DNA from: Candidatus Gastranaerophilales bacterium
GTDB lineage: Bacteria > Cyanobacteriota > Vampirovibrionia > Gastranaerophilales > Gastranaerophilaceae
DNA: 39,334 bases
Assembly (NCBI GenBank): GCA_016280955.1
Contig: JAEEHV010000012.1
Span: forward strand, 1 to 39,334
Direction: 5' to 3'
Position 1 is the first letter of the stretch. Each line of letters opens with the position of its first letter. Below are positions 8,673 to 16,101 of this stretch, piece by piece. The notes beneath the pieces are model-generated. The model was not told the origin of the DNA. It ran no database searches and worked only from the letters and a program-made list of their open reading frames with translations. Made by a program: the position numbers and the translations under genes.

Positions 8673-8746
8673 TAGCTGAGGATGGATTCGAACCGTCGAC
8701 CTTGCGGGTATGAGCCGCACGCTCTCACCAACTGAGCTACTCAGCC
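8673..8746 (-). tRNA. tRNA with CAT anticodon (elongator Met, or Ile2 if lysidine-modified)
   Basis: The reverse strand folds as a tRNA. The acceptor stem is GGCTGAG/CTCAGCT (one G-T wobble at 1:72) with discriminator A. The D arm is GCTC/GAGC. The anticodon stem is TGCGG/CCGCA with loop CTCATAC, and the T arm is GACGG-TTCGAAT-CCATC. No CCA is encoded. It is not the initiator type: the three G-C pairs of the initiator anticodon stem are absent and 1:72 is paired. Two oddities stand out. Position 38 is C where these tRNAs usually have A, and the T stem has a C-A mismatch at 51:63. With the many nearby fragments, this suggests the gene was recently rearranged, though it still looks functional. 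Met and Ile2 cannot be separated by eye. Confidence 0.82.
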
Positions 8747-9078
8747 ATATTTCTATTTATTAATCTATTGTCCGGCTCAGTTGCTTCGAGCGATACTCTC
8801 ACGTATCTTGAGTTTTTCGTTCGCTATCGCTCACTCAGGGAGCTACTCAGCCATATTTCTATTTATTATTTTTTTGAATTATACAAGTCCTTTAACAACC
8901 TGCATAAAGTTATTCTCACACAAACATTCTTAAATATCAACCCATTAATAATATCGGATATTGAAATCAAAGTTTTAGCGATTACAATATAAGTGTAACT
9001 TTAACACTAGATAATTAATCGTAGTTATATTTATGTATAAGATGGAACAATTCCACAAAACAAAAAAGCAGGAATAAG
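8747..9078. other. Intergenic region: tRNA 5' fragments, then typA leader
   Basis: No credible gene is seen. The left part (8763-8840) contains D-arm-like sequence in the sense orientation (GCTCAGTTG near 8774) and several small inverted repeats. A second copy of the tRNA 5' end follows at 8841-8869. A TATAAT on the minus strand near 8879-8884 could be the original tRNA promoter. The rest is AT-rich DNA leading to typA, whose ribosome site AGGAA is just before its ATG. Confidence 0.5.
8841..8869 (-). repeat. Displaced copy of tRNA-CAT 5' end plus flank
   Basis: These 29 bases are identical to 8734-8762: the first 13 bases of the tRNA plus 16 bases of its 5' flank, 107 bases apart in the same orientation. 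Beyond the repeat the tRNA does not continue, so this is a truncated copy lying between the intact tRNA and its likely promoter. Confidence 0.78.
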
Positions 9079-10869
9079 ATGGCTAAAAATATAAGAAATA
9101 TTGCAATAATAGCTCACGTTGACCACGGCAAAACAACACTTGTCGATTGTATGCTTAAACAGAGCGGTGTATTCAGAGAAGGTCAACAGGTACAGGAACG
9201 TGTATTAGACAGCAACGATTTGGAAAGAGAAAGAGGAATCACAATCCTTTCCAAAAACATTTCCATTAATTATAAAGGAGTTAAAATTAACGTTGTTGAT
9301 ACCCCCGGTCACGCAGACTTCGGCGGAGAAGTTGAACGTGTTTTAGGTATGGTTGACGGTGCGTTGTTAATTGTTGATGCCGCAGAAGGACCTATGCCTC
9401 AAACAAGATTTGTACTTTCTAAAGCATTAGAACTCGGTATAAAAATTATTGTTGTAATTAATAAAATTGATAAACCGGCAGCCGATCCTGACGGCACACT
9501 GGATAAAGTATTTGATTTATTTACAGAACTCACTGACAGAGAAGATTTAATTGATTTTCCGTACATATATGCAAGCAGCCTGAACGGATTTGCTATTAAA
9601 AATCTGGATGACGAAAGAAAAGATGTAACTCCGCTTTTGGACTGTATTCTTGCAAACATTCAGGAACCGGCAGGTGATTCAACAAAGCCGTTCCAATTCA
9701 GAGCTACAACTCTTGACTACAACGAATACGTAGGACGAATAGTTATCGGAAGAGTTGTTAACGGAGTTGTTCATTCTCAGGATTTGGTTGCTTGGGTTGA
9801 TGCAGAAGAAGAAGTAAACAAAGGAAAAATCACCAAACTTTTCGGATTTAAAGACCTCGGAAGGGTTGAAATAGATGAGGCTGAAGCCGGTGACATTGTA
9901 GGTATTGCCGGTTTTTCCGATATCCAAATCGGTGAAACACTGTGCGATATGAATAACATTAACCCTCTGCCGCTTATAAAAGTTGACGAACCGACTTTGC
10001 AAATGAACTTTTCCGTTAATGACAGCCCTTATGCAGGTCAGGAAGGCAAATTTGTAACATCAAGACAATTAAGAAAAAGATTGTATGATGAACTTGAAAA
10101 GAATGTCAGCTTAAGGGTTGAAGATACTGATTCTACAGACTGTTTCAAAGTATCAGGCAGAGGCGAATTGCATTTGGGTATTTTAATTGAAACAATGAGG
10201 AGAGAAGGGTTTGAATTTCAGGTATCTAAGCCCGAAGTTATATATAAAACCATCAATGGCGAACAATGCGAACCGTTTGAAGATTTGCTCATTGATGTAC
10301 CGGAAGAATATGCAGGCGGTGCAATAGACAGACTTTCCGGCAGAAAAGCCATTATGAATTCTATGAACAATGCAAACGGCAGAACAGTTCTGAAATTCTC
10401 AATTCCGGCAAGAGGTTTAATCGGATTCAGAAGTGAATTTATCCGAATGACCAGAGGTGAAGGTATTATGTATCATACCTTTGACGAATACAGACCTTAT
10501 GCCGGAGATATTCCAAAACAGAGAAGCGGTTCCATCTTAGCTCACGAACAGGGCGAAGCAATTCCTTATGCACTTGCTCAGTTTGAAGACAGAGGTGTTT
10601 TCTTTGTAACTCCGCACACCAAAGTTTACAGAGGTATGATAATCGGAGAAGGTAACAGGCCGCAAGATATCGTTGTTAATATTTGCAAAACAAAAAAACT
10701 TACCAATATGAGAAGTTCAACAGCTGATGTTATGGTTACTTTGCAAGCACACAAAGAACTGACACTTGAAGAATGTCTTGAATACATAGGTGATGACGAA
10801 CTCGTAGAAGTCACACCGGAAAATATCAGAATGAGAAAACAAAATCTCGTTAAATTTGGCAGTATTTAA
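9079..10869 (+). CDS. typA: Translational GTPase TypA/BipA
   Basis: This 596-residue protein is a full-length ribosome-associated GTPase of the EF-G-like class, which helps 50S assembly and stress adaptation in other bacteria. G1 is AHVDHGKTT (residues 12-20), switch I is RERGITI, G3 is DTPGH (74-78) and G4 is NKID (128-131). The C-terminal part has the family's EF-G III/V-like domains and its typical PARGLIGFRSEF and GDIPKQRSGSILAHEQGEA stretches. The ATG has an AGGAA site just upstream. It is monocistronic and ends at a strong hairpin that it shares with the convergent oad operon. It is a housekeeping gene with no sign of damage, and it marks the return to core genome after the tRNA-fragment patch. 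Confidence 0.97.
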   Translation: MAKNIRNIAIIAHVDHGKTTLVDCMLKQSGVFREGQQVQERVLDSNDLERERGITILSKNISINYKGVKINVVDTPGHADFGGEVERVLGMVDGALLIVDAAEGPMPQTRFVLSKALELGIKIIVVINKIDKPAADPDGTLDKVFDLFTELTDREDLIDFPYIYASSLNGFAIKNLDDERKDVTPLLDCILANIQEPAGDSTKPFQFRATTLDYNEYVGRIVIGRVVNGVVHSQDLVAWVDAEEEVNKGKITKLFGFKDLGRVEIDEAEAGDIVGIAGFSDIQIGETLCDMNNINPLPLIKVDEPTLQMNFSVNDSPYAGQEGKFVTSRQLRKRLYDELEKNVSLRVEDTDSTDCFKVSGRGELHLGILIETMRREGFEFQVSKPEVIYKTINGEQCEPFEDLLIDVPEEYAGGAIDRLSGRKAIMNSMNNANGRTVLKFSIPARGLIGFRSEFIRMTRGEGIMYHTFDEYRPYAGDIPKQRSGSILAHEQGEAIPYALAQFEDRGVFFVTPHTKVYRGMIIGEGNRPQDIVVNICKTKKLTNMRSSTADVMVTLQAHKELTLEECLEYIGDDELVEVTPENIRMRKQNLVKFGSI

Positions 10870-10887
10870 AACTGATAAAGATATTAA

Positions 10888-10921
10888 AAAAGCGGTTTCA
10901 GAAAATTCTGAAACCGCTTTT
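10888..10921. terminator. Bidirectional intrinsic terminator between typA and oadB
   Basis: A 16-bp perfect stem begins AAAAGCGG, mirrored by CCGCTTTT, with a central AA. It has a T run on both strands; the minus-strand run is longer. It lies 18 bases after the typA stop and 19 before the oadB stop, so it ends both convergent transcripts. Confidence 0.9.
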
Positions 10922-10940
10922 CGTATTTATTATAATGATA

Positions 10941-12107
10941 TTAATGACAAAGTGCCAACAAAACACCGGCTGCAACTGCAGAACCGATTACACCTGCAAC
11001 GTTTGGTCCCATTGCGTGCATAAGTAAGAAGTTTTGAGGGTTAGCCTCAAGACCCACTTTGTTAGCTACACGAGCTGCCATAGGTACAGCGGAAACACCG
11101 GCTGCACCGATAAGCGGATTGATTTTTGTTTTGCTGAATAAATTCATTAATTTTGCCATCAAAACACCGGCAGCTGTTGCCATTGCAAATGCCAAAATAC
11201 CAAGCACCAATATTTTTAAAGTTTCCGGTGTCAGGAATTTTGAAGCTGAAAGCTTTGAACCTACAGCCAGGCCTAAAAATATAGTAATAATATTAATCAA
11301 AGCATTTTGCATAGTATCCGAAAGTCTGTCAACAACACCGCACTCTTTACATAAGTTTCCGAATGTAAGCATACCGACAAGCGGACATGCATCAGGAATG
11401 ATGATTGCACATAGAATAAGAACTACAAGAGGAAATGCAATTTTTTCTCTTTTAGAAACTTCCCTGAGTTGTGTCATTTGAATTTTGCGTTCTTCTTCCG
11501 TTGTGAGCAGTTTCATAATAGGCGGTTGAATAACAGGAACTAAAGCCATATATGAATATGCGGCAACCGCAATTGCAGGAAGTAAGTGTTCTGCAAGTCT
11601 TGAAGTAACAAATATTGAAGTAGGACCGTCAGCACCACCTATTATACCTATAGCCCCCGCTTCTGCAGGAGAGAAACCTAAGAAAAGTGCTAAAAGTAAC
11701 GCACCAAATATACCAAATTGCGCCGCACCGCCTAAAAGTGCAGTTTTAGGATTTGCAATTAACGGACCGAAATCAGTCATCGCACCAACACCCATAAATA
11801 TAATTAACGGAAAAATACCAATAGCAGGATCAATACCTACTTTATAAACAAATGCCTGAAAACTGTGGTCGCAAGGAAAGTTTGCAATCAAACCGCCAAA
11901 TGCAATCGGCACAAGTAATAACGGCTCAAATTGTTTTTTTATACCAAGCCAAAGCAAGAATAAACAGATTAAAACCATTATAGGCATTCCGTACATGTGC
12001 ATAAAATTCTCAACACAATTCAAATCCGGATTAGACGGCTGAATAAAATTCATTATACCTGTTGAATTCCAAAGGGAAGTCAAACCGCTTTGTATATCAA
12101 TTGTCAT
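10941..12107 (-). CDS. oadB: Na+-translocating decarboxylase beta subunit (OadB/MmdB/GcdB family)
   Basis: This 388-residue polytopic membrane protein is the sodium channel and carboxybiotin decarboxylase subunit of biotin-dependent sodium pumps. The signature [13 protein letters not shown] is present; its Asp160 corresponds by motif to the essential Asp203 of Klebsiella OadB. The C-terminal helix [18 protein letters not shown] keeps the N-x3-G-x4-S spacing implicated in Na+ binding. About ten hydrophobic helices are visible. The first 25-30 residues, before the conserved start at the first membrane helix, are more variable. It is the last gene of birA-oadG-oadA-oadB, starting 8 bases after the oadA stop. 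Substrate (oxaloacetate, methylmalonyl-CoA or glutaconyl-CoA) is set by the alpha subunit, not by this one. Confidence 0.95.
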   Translation of the reverse strand: MTIDIQSGLTSLWNSTGIMNFIQPSNPDLNCVENFMHMYGMPIMVLICLFLLWLGIKKQFEPLLLVPIAFGGLIANFPCDHSFQAFVYKVGIDPAIGIFPLIIFMGVGAMTDFGPLIANPKTALLGGAAQFGIFGALLLALFLGFSPAEAGAIGIIGGADGPTSIFVTSRLAEHLLPAIAVAAYSYMALVPVIQPPIMKLLTTEEERKIQMTQLREVSKREKIAFPLVVLILCAIIIPDACPLVGMLTFGNLCKECGVVDRLSDTMQNALINIITIFLGLAVGSKLSASKFLTPETLKILVLGILAFAMATAAGVLMAKLMNLFSKTKINPLIGAAGVSAVPMAARVANKVGLEANPQNFLLMHAMGPNVAGVIGSAVAAGVLLALCH

Positions 12108-12115
12108 TTTACCCC

Positions 12116-13924
12116 CTATCCTATAACTACCATTGCCTGACCTGTTACAACCTTGTCGCCTTGAGCAACCAGGATTGAATTAACGGTTCCGGCTTTTGGT
12201 GATTTTACTTCTGTTTCCATTTTCATAGCTTCAACCACGAGAAGGACATCACCTTCCTCAACGGTATCGCCTTCTGAAACTTCAATTCTTAATACGTTAC
12301 CGGGTAAGCCTGCTTTAACTTCTTCGCCATCGCCTGATGAAGATGAAGCTTTAGCTTCAATACCGGCTTTTACATCTATATCATATGCTTTTCCGTTAAC
12401 AGTTGCTTTATTATCACCTTCTAATTTAACAGCATAAGCCTTTCCGTTAACTTTAACGGTATATTCACCTGATGCATCAGATGCTGCAGCTGTTTTTGGT
12501 GCATCTGCTTTAACTTTGTTAACAGATACCTGACCTTTACCGAGCAAGAAGTCGATACCTTTATCAACATTACCGTCTTTACAAGCACATGCAATAAATA
12601 AGTTTTCATCAGTTACAGGCAAGCCTGCTGCTTTAAGTCTTTCGGTAGCTGCCGCAATACCTTTTTCAGGATCTTTTTCGTTTATATCAACAACTTTTTC
12701 TGTTGTAGGCTGTAAACCTGTTTTTTCTTCTGCCCATTTTACAAGTTCCGGATCAGGTTCGCAAGGTGTTTTACCGAAATAACCGAGTAACATTTTTGCA
12801 TAACCGGGGTTTGCTTGTTCCCAAGGATGTTCGGTAATTGCATTCAGGAATGATTGTTGAGCATAGAACTGAGAAACAGGAGTTACAGATGTTGCAAAAC
12901 CGCCTCTTTCAACAACTTCTTTCATATTTGCAATAAGTTTCGGGAATTTATCAAGCATACCCATATCTTTTAACTGGTTAACAGTAGTTGCAGTTGCACC
13001 GCCCGGCAGAGGAGCCTGAATAAGAATCGGATTAACCGCCAAAGAGATTGGAGATATCGGATAATCTTTCATACATTCTTTAAAGATTTCTTCAGTTTCC
13101 ATAATTTTCTTGATATCTAAACCTAAATCATATTCAGTTCCTTTAAGAGCATGCCACATAGAAATGATATCAGGTTGACCTGTTCCGCCTGAAACAGGTT
13201 TCATAGCCAAATCAATTCCGTCAGCTCCGCCTTCAAGAGCTGCAAGATATGCAGCTAAACCGGTACCTGCAGTTTCATGAGAGTGGAATCTGATATGTGC
13301 TTCAGAGCCAAGTATTTCTCTTGTTCTTCTTACTGTTTCATAAACTTTTCTGGGGTTAGAAGTACCTGATGCATCTTTGAATGCCAAAGAATCAAACGGA
13401 ATTCCTGCATCTAAGATATTTCTTAAAACTCTTTCATAAAAATCCGGATCGTGTGCGCCTTCGCAGCCATAAGGAAGTTCCATCATTGTAATAGTAACTT
13501 CGTGTTTAAGACCGTATTTTTTGATTGAATTAGCCGAGTCAATTAAGTTATTAACATCATTCAAAGCATCAAAGTTTCTGATTACATTAACACCGTGTTT
13601 TGCAAATGTTTTTGCGTGAAGGTCGATTACATCTCTTGGTTGAGAGTTAAGACCTACTACATTTACCCCTCTTGCAAGTGATTGCAGAGTAACATCGGGA
13701 CCTGCCGCTTCTCTGATTTTATCCATTGTTTCAAAAGCATTTTCATTACAGAAGAAAATCGGAGCCTGGAATCTTGCACCGCCTGCTGTTTCAAAATGTT
13801 TGAGTCCTGCACTCACTGCTGACTGAAGGGCAGGAATAAAGTCATCAACGAGAACCTTTGCCCCGAAGATTGACTGGAAACCATCCCTGAAGGATGTATC
13901 CATTACCTTAATTAGTTTTGTCAT
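12116..13924 (-). CDS. oadA: Oxaloacetate decarboxylase alpha subunit / pyruvate carboxylase-type carboxyltransferase with biotin domain
   Basis: This 602-residue protein holds an N-terminal carboxyltransferase TIM barrel, the conserved PYC/OadA linker domain, an Ala/Lys linker, and a C-terminal biotinyl domain. The biotin motif is EAMKMETEV with acceptor Lys568. It should transfer CO2 from a 2-oxoacid onto biotin, which the membrane beta subunit then decarboxylates to pump Na+. The domain order and the neighbouring oadG and oadB point to a decarboxylase rather than a biosynthetic pyruvate carboxylase. The barrel opens with [14 protein letters not shown] where most relatives have DTxLRDAHQSLxA, so it belongs to a divergent branch. 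Metal-binding HSHETAG and the [11 protein letters not shown] motif are intact. A GGAG site lies 9 bases before the ATG. Confidence 0.93.
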   Translation of the reverse strand: MTKLIKVMDTSFRDGFQSIFGAKVLVDDFIPALQSAVSAGLKHFETAGGARFQAPIFFCNENAFETMDKIREAAGPDVTLQSLARGVNVVGLNSQPRDVIDLHAKTFAKHGVNVIRNFDALNDVNNLIDSANSIKKYGLKHEVTITMMELPYGCEGAHDPDFYERVLRNILDAGIPFDSLAFKDASGTSNPRKVYETVRRTREILGSEAHIRFHSHETAGTGLAAYLAALEGGADGIDLAMKPVSGGTGQPDIISMWHALKGTEYDLGLDIKKIMETEEIFKECMKDYPISPISLAVNPILIQAPLPGGATATTVNQLKDMGMLDKFPKLIANMKEVVERGGFATSVTPVSQFYAQQSFLNAITEHPWEQANPGYAKMLLGYFGKTPCEPDPELVKWAEEKTGLQPTTEKVVDINEKDPEKGIAAATERLKAAGLPVTDENLFIACACKDGNVDKGIDFLLGKGQVSVNKVKADAPKTAAASDASGEYTVKVNGKAYAVKLEGDNKATVNGKAYDIDVKAGIEAKASSSSGDGEEVKAGLPGNVLRIEVSEGDTVEEGDVLLVVEAMKMETEVKSPKAGTVNSILVAQGDKVVTGQAMVVIG

Positions 13925-13978
13925 TTTTATATCTCCATTTTAATTGTATAACTTTAAAACCTTTATAATTCGTGAATC

Positions 13979-14040
13979 GTAAATAGTGATTCGTTGTTAT
14001 ACATTTGAATCACAACTCGCAACTAACAATTCACTATTTT
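13979..14040. repeat. Imperfect inverted repeat between oadG and oadA
   Basis: AAATAGTGA on one side pairs with TCACTATTT on the other, with a further short TGTT/AACA pairing inside. It starts at the oadG stop codon and fills most of the 109-base gap before oadA. It could be a processing or stability hairpin that sets the ratio of gamma to alpha subunit, or a small palindromic repeat element. Confidence 0.5.
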
Positions 14041-14288
14041 CTGAACATTGCTGCAACAATAGCAGCTGCAATCTCTGAGTCATCACTTGATTTTGCCTTA
14101 GCTTTATTTCCTGCTGAAGCAGCCACCGGCTCAGGGAATATTTCATTTATTTTTCTTACACATGCTGACATTATGTACATTGCACAAATCAAAATACATA
14201 AAAATATCAACACAGTTCCCATGCCGACTAACATCATTGAAAGACCTTCCTTTAGTATCGGAATGAGATTTACCAGTATTTCATTCAT
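14034..14288 (-). CDS. oadG: Na+-pump decarboxylase gamma subunit (OadG family)
   Basis: An 84-residue protein with one hydrophobic helix at about residues 15-40 (GLSMMLVGMGTVLIFLCILI) and a polar tail ending EIAAAIVAAMFRK. The single helix with the GMGTV motif, the Ala/Lys linker and the closing AAAIVAA segment are all typical of OadG, the small subunit that joins alpha and beta and helps assembly. Its ATG overlaps the birA stop in an ATGA, so the two are translationally coupled. It is too short for database-free certainty, but position and pattern agree. Confidence 0.88.
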   Translation of the reverse strand: MNEILVNLIPILKEGLSMMLVGMGTVLIFLCILICAMYIMSACVRKINEIFPEPVAASAGNKAKAKSSDDSEIAAAIVAAMFRK

Positions 14289-15037
14289 AGAATATCTCCT
14301 ATTAAAAGTATATGTTCTTTGTTGTTTTTATCTTTTAGCTTTAGCGCACCGTTTGAGGTTACATCCGTTGCAATCCCTTCATAGGTTTTGTCAAAAACTT
14401 TTACGGATACGTTTTTGTTGAGGAATTCCGCTCTTTTCTTATAATCTTCTCTTATTAATAAAAAACCTTCCTCTATAAATTTATTATAATATAAACAAAA
14501 CTTATCTATTACCTTTTTAAGGAATTCTTCTTTATCAATAAACATTCCTGTTTCAATATTCAGAGAAGTTGCAGGCTGATTAATTTTTTCCAGCAGTTCT
14601 TCTGGAACATTAAGATTCACACCAAACCCCAAAACAATTCCTAATAAGTTTCCCTCTTGAGAAGTAACCGCTTCTGCAAGAATGCCTGATATTTTTTTGC
14701 CGTTTATTCTGATGTCATTCGGCCACTTTATTTTAGGTACTACACTATATTCTTCAAAAACTTCGGCTAACACAACACAAAGCAGCTGGGTAAGATTTGA
14801 ATAAACTTCTTTCATTTGTCCTGACGGTTTTAAAACAATACTTGCATAAATATTGTCTTCTCCGGTATAGTTCCATTCTCTTTGAAGCCTGCCGCGACCG
14901 GCTGTTTGTCTGTATGTATATACAACAGTTTGGTCAGATATATTATCTGTACTTATCCCTTCTTTTGCATATTTGTTTGTAGAATCAATCTCTTCTATAT
15001 ATAACCATTTCATACGTTTATTATATAATAAACCCAC
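14285..15037 (-). CDS. birA: Biotin-[carboxyl carrier protein] ligase, short form without HTH
   Basis: The open frame spans 250 codons from a GTG at 15037. The likelier start is the ATG at 15011-15013, giving 242 residues that begin MKWLYIEEIDSTN, the usual first motif of short biotin ligases. The biotinyl-AMP site is present: GRGRLQREW and KWPNDIRINGKKISGI. The C-terminal small beta domain follows. The N-terminal winged helix of regulatory BirA is absent, so it should ligate biotin but not act as biotin repressor. It heads the operon whose oadA product is its presumed target. The strong site AAGGTGG lies about 20 bases before the ATG, with an 18-base palindrome in between. Confidence 0.93.
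   Translation of the reverse strand: MGLLYNKRMKWLYIEEIDSTNKYAKEGISTDNISDQTVVYTYRQTAGRGRLQREWNYTGEDNIYASIVLKPSGQMKEVYSNLTQLLCVVLAEVFEEYSVVPKIKWPNDIRINGKKISGILAEAVTSQEGNLLGIVLGFGVNLNVPEELLEKINQPATSLNIETGMFIDKEEFLKKVIDKFCLYYNKFIEEGFLLIREDYKKRAEFLNKNVSVKVFDKTYEGIATDVTSNGALKLKDKNNKEHILLIGDIL
15016..15033. promoter_or_regulatory. 18-base perfect palindrome between birA ribosome site and ATG
   Basis: GTTTATTATATAATAAAC is its own reverse complement. On the minus strand it sits after AAGGTGG and 2 bases before the birA ATG. Folded in mRNA it would shorten the gap between ribosome site and start; as DNA it could be an operator. If the upstream GTG is the true start, it simply encodes residues 2-8. 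Confidence 0.5.
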
Positions 15038-15341
15038 CTTTGTTTTACAGATTATGTAAATCGTTTTACTAAATTACCCTAAACGTTGTATATACAACTT
15101 TTTGTACTAGACTTTTTATCGTAAATTTTCGTCATGGCTTGACGAACCCTCAAACAGACATTACAAGCTATTTTTCAAAATGGCATAATCCATGTGGTCT
15201 ATATCATTATATCTAGCCCAAATACAGTAAAATCAACCTTTTTATTGATGAAAATATCCTCTATACGCATGTAATATGAATAGTGGAAAGAAACTAAAAA
15301 TCAATAAAACAATTTAATAAATAAGGGAGAGAGAAGAGAGT
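15038..15341. promoter_or_regulatory. Divergent regulatory region between birA operon and response regulator
   Basis: No gene is seen in these 304 bases, which must carry the promoters of both operons. Two dyads are visible: TTTACA-5-TGTAAA at 15044-15060, close to birA, and GTTGTATATACAAC at 15085-15098, a perfect 14-base palindrome flanked by AAA and TTT. They look like binding sites of dimeric regulators. I cannot name the regulator. Promoter boxes are not clear enough to assign. Confidence 0.5.
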
Positions 15342-16049
15342 ATGAGACATGAGTTTAAGAAAAAATCAAGAGTATTGCTAATTGATGACAATTATGATCA
15401 CTTATCAGGAATCAGAGAACTCTTGACTTTGGAAGGAACATTTGACGTTGTAGGTATCGCTACAAACGTTTCTTTAGGTTTAAATTTAATCAAAAAATAT
15501 CAACCGGACATTGTATTACTCGACATGAACATGCCGGAAAGAGACGGTTTGCAGGGAATTATTGAAATCGGTAAATTGGGTTTGGGAACAAAAGTTCTTG
15601 CTTTATCAGGGTATGATGATGCCGACTTAATTTTCAGAGCTATGAAAATAGGTGCAAAAGGTTATGTACTTAAAACCATGGCATCCGCACAATTAATCTA
15701 TGCAATCGAAGAAGTGCTTAACGGCAAAATTTATTTACCGCTCGCACTTTCCTCAAGATTTTTTGAATACTTTCAACAATCATTCAGAGAAGAAAATGAA
15801 AGAAAAGAAGCCGGCTATGATGAAGAAAATCTGCTTGATGCACTGACACCACGTGAAGAAGAAGTTTTGGAACTGTTAACTCAAGGTATTACTTATAAAG
15901 GTGTTGCAGGGAAATTATTTATTTCCGAAACAACAGTTAAAACACACGTTAATAACATTTTCCAAAAACTCCAGGTTTCAGACAGAACACAAGCTGTTTT
16001 GTATGCAATCAACAATGGTTTCTTAACAAAGAACAAAATAGCAGTATAG
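15342..16049 (+). CDS. NarL/FixJ-family response regulator
   Basis: A 235-residue two-domain regulator. The receiver domain has acidic Asp15/Asp16, phospho-acceptor Asp61 (LLDMNMPERDG), switch Ser89 and Lys111, all present. After a short linker the LuxR-type helix-turn-helix starts near residue 166 (LTPREEEVLELLTQG), with a recognition helix in ISETTVKTHVNNIFQKL. It should bind DNA as a dimer once phosphorylated. The partner is almost certainly the histidine kinase that follows 52 bases later on the same strand. Flagellar rod genes come next, so control of flagellar or surface genes is an attractive inference. A purine-rich stretch (GGGAGAGAGAAGAGAG) precedes the ATG and serves as ribosome site. 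Confidence 0.94.
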   Translation: MRHEFKKKSRVLLIDDNYDHLSGIRELLTLEGTFDVVGIATNVSLGLNLIKKYQPDIVLLDMNMPERDGLQGIIEIGKLGLGTKVLALSGYDDADLIFRAMKIGAKGYVLKTMASAQLIYAIEEVLNGKIYLPLALSSRFFEYFQQSFREENERKEAGYDEENLLDALTPREEEVLELLTQGITYKGVAGKLFISETTVKTHVNNIFQKLQVSDRTQAVLYAINNGFLTKNKIAV

Positions 16050-16067
16050 GATTAAATGTACTAGGCA

Positions 16068-16086
16068 TGTCGGGCACAACCCGACA
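16068..16086 (+). other. Small GC hairpin between regulator and kinase genes
   Basis: TGTCGGG-CACAA-CCCGACA gives a 7-bp stem in the 52-base gap. No T run follows, so it is not a terminator. It may limit read-through or protect an mRNA end, lowering kinase relative to regulator. Confidence 0.6.
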
Positions 16087-16101
16087 ACAAAAGGACAGCA
16101 A

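Noticed and set aside
8451..8992. Cys/Arg-rich small frames over and beside the tRNA-CAT region
   Set aside because: They translate tRNA and its fragments, have no credible ribosome sites, and are the usual spurious ORFs of tRNA regions.
12116..13924. Biosynthetic pyruvate carboxylase subunit B
   Set aside because: Domain order allows it, but the adjacent oadG and oadB membrane subunits and lack of a biotin carboxylase subunit in the window favour a Na+-pump decarboxylase.
15011..15098. BirA autoregulation at the dyads upstream of birA
   Set aside because: This BirA lacks the N-terminal winged helix, and the dyads do not match the long-spaced TTGTAAAC-type BirA operator.
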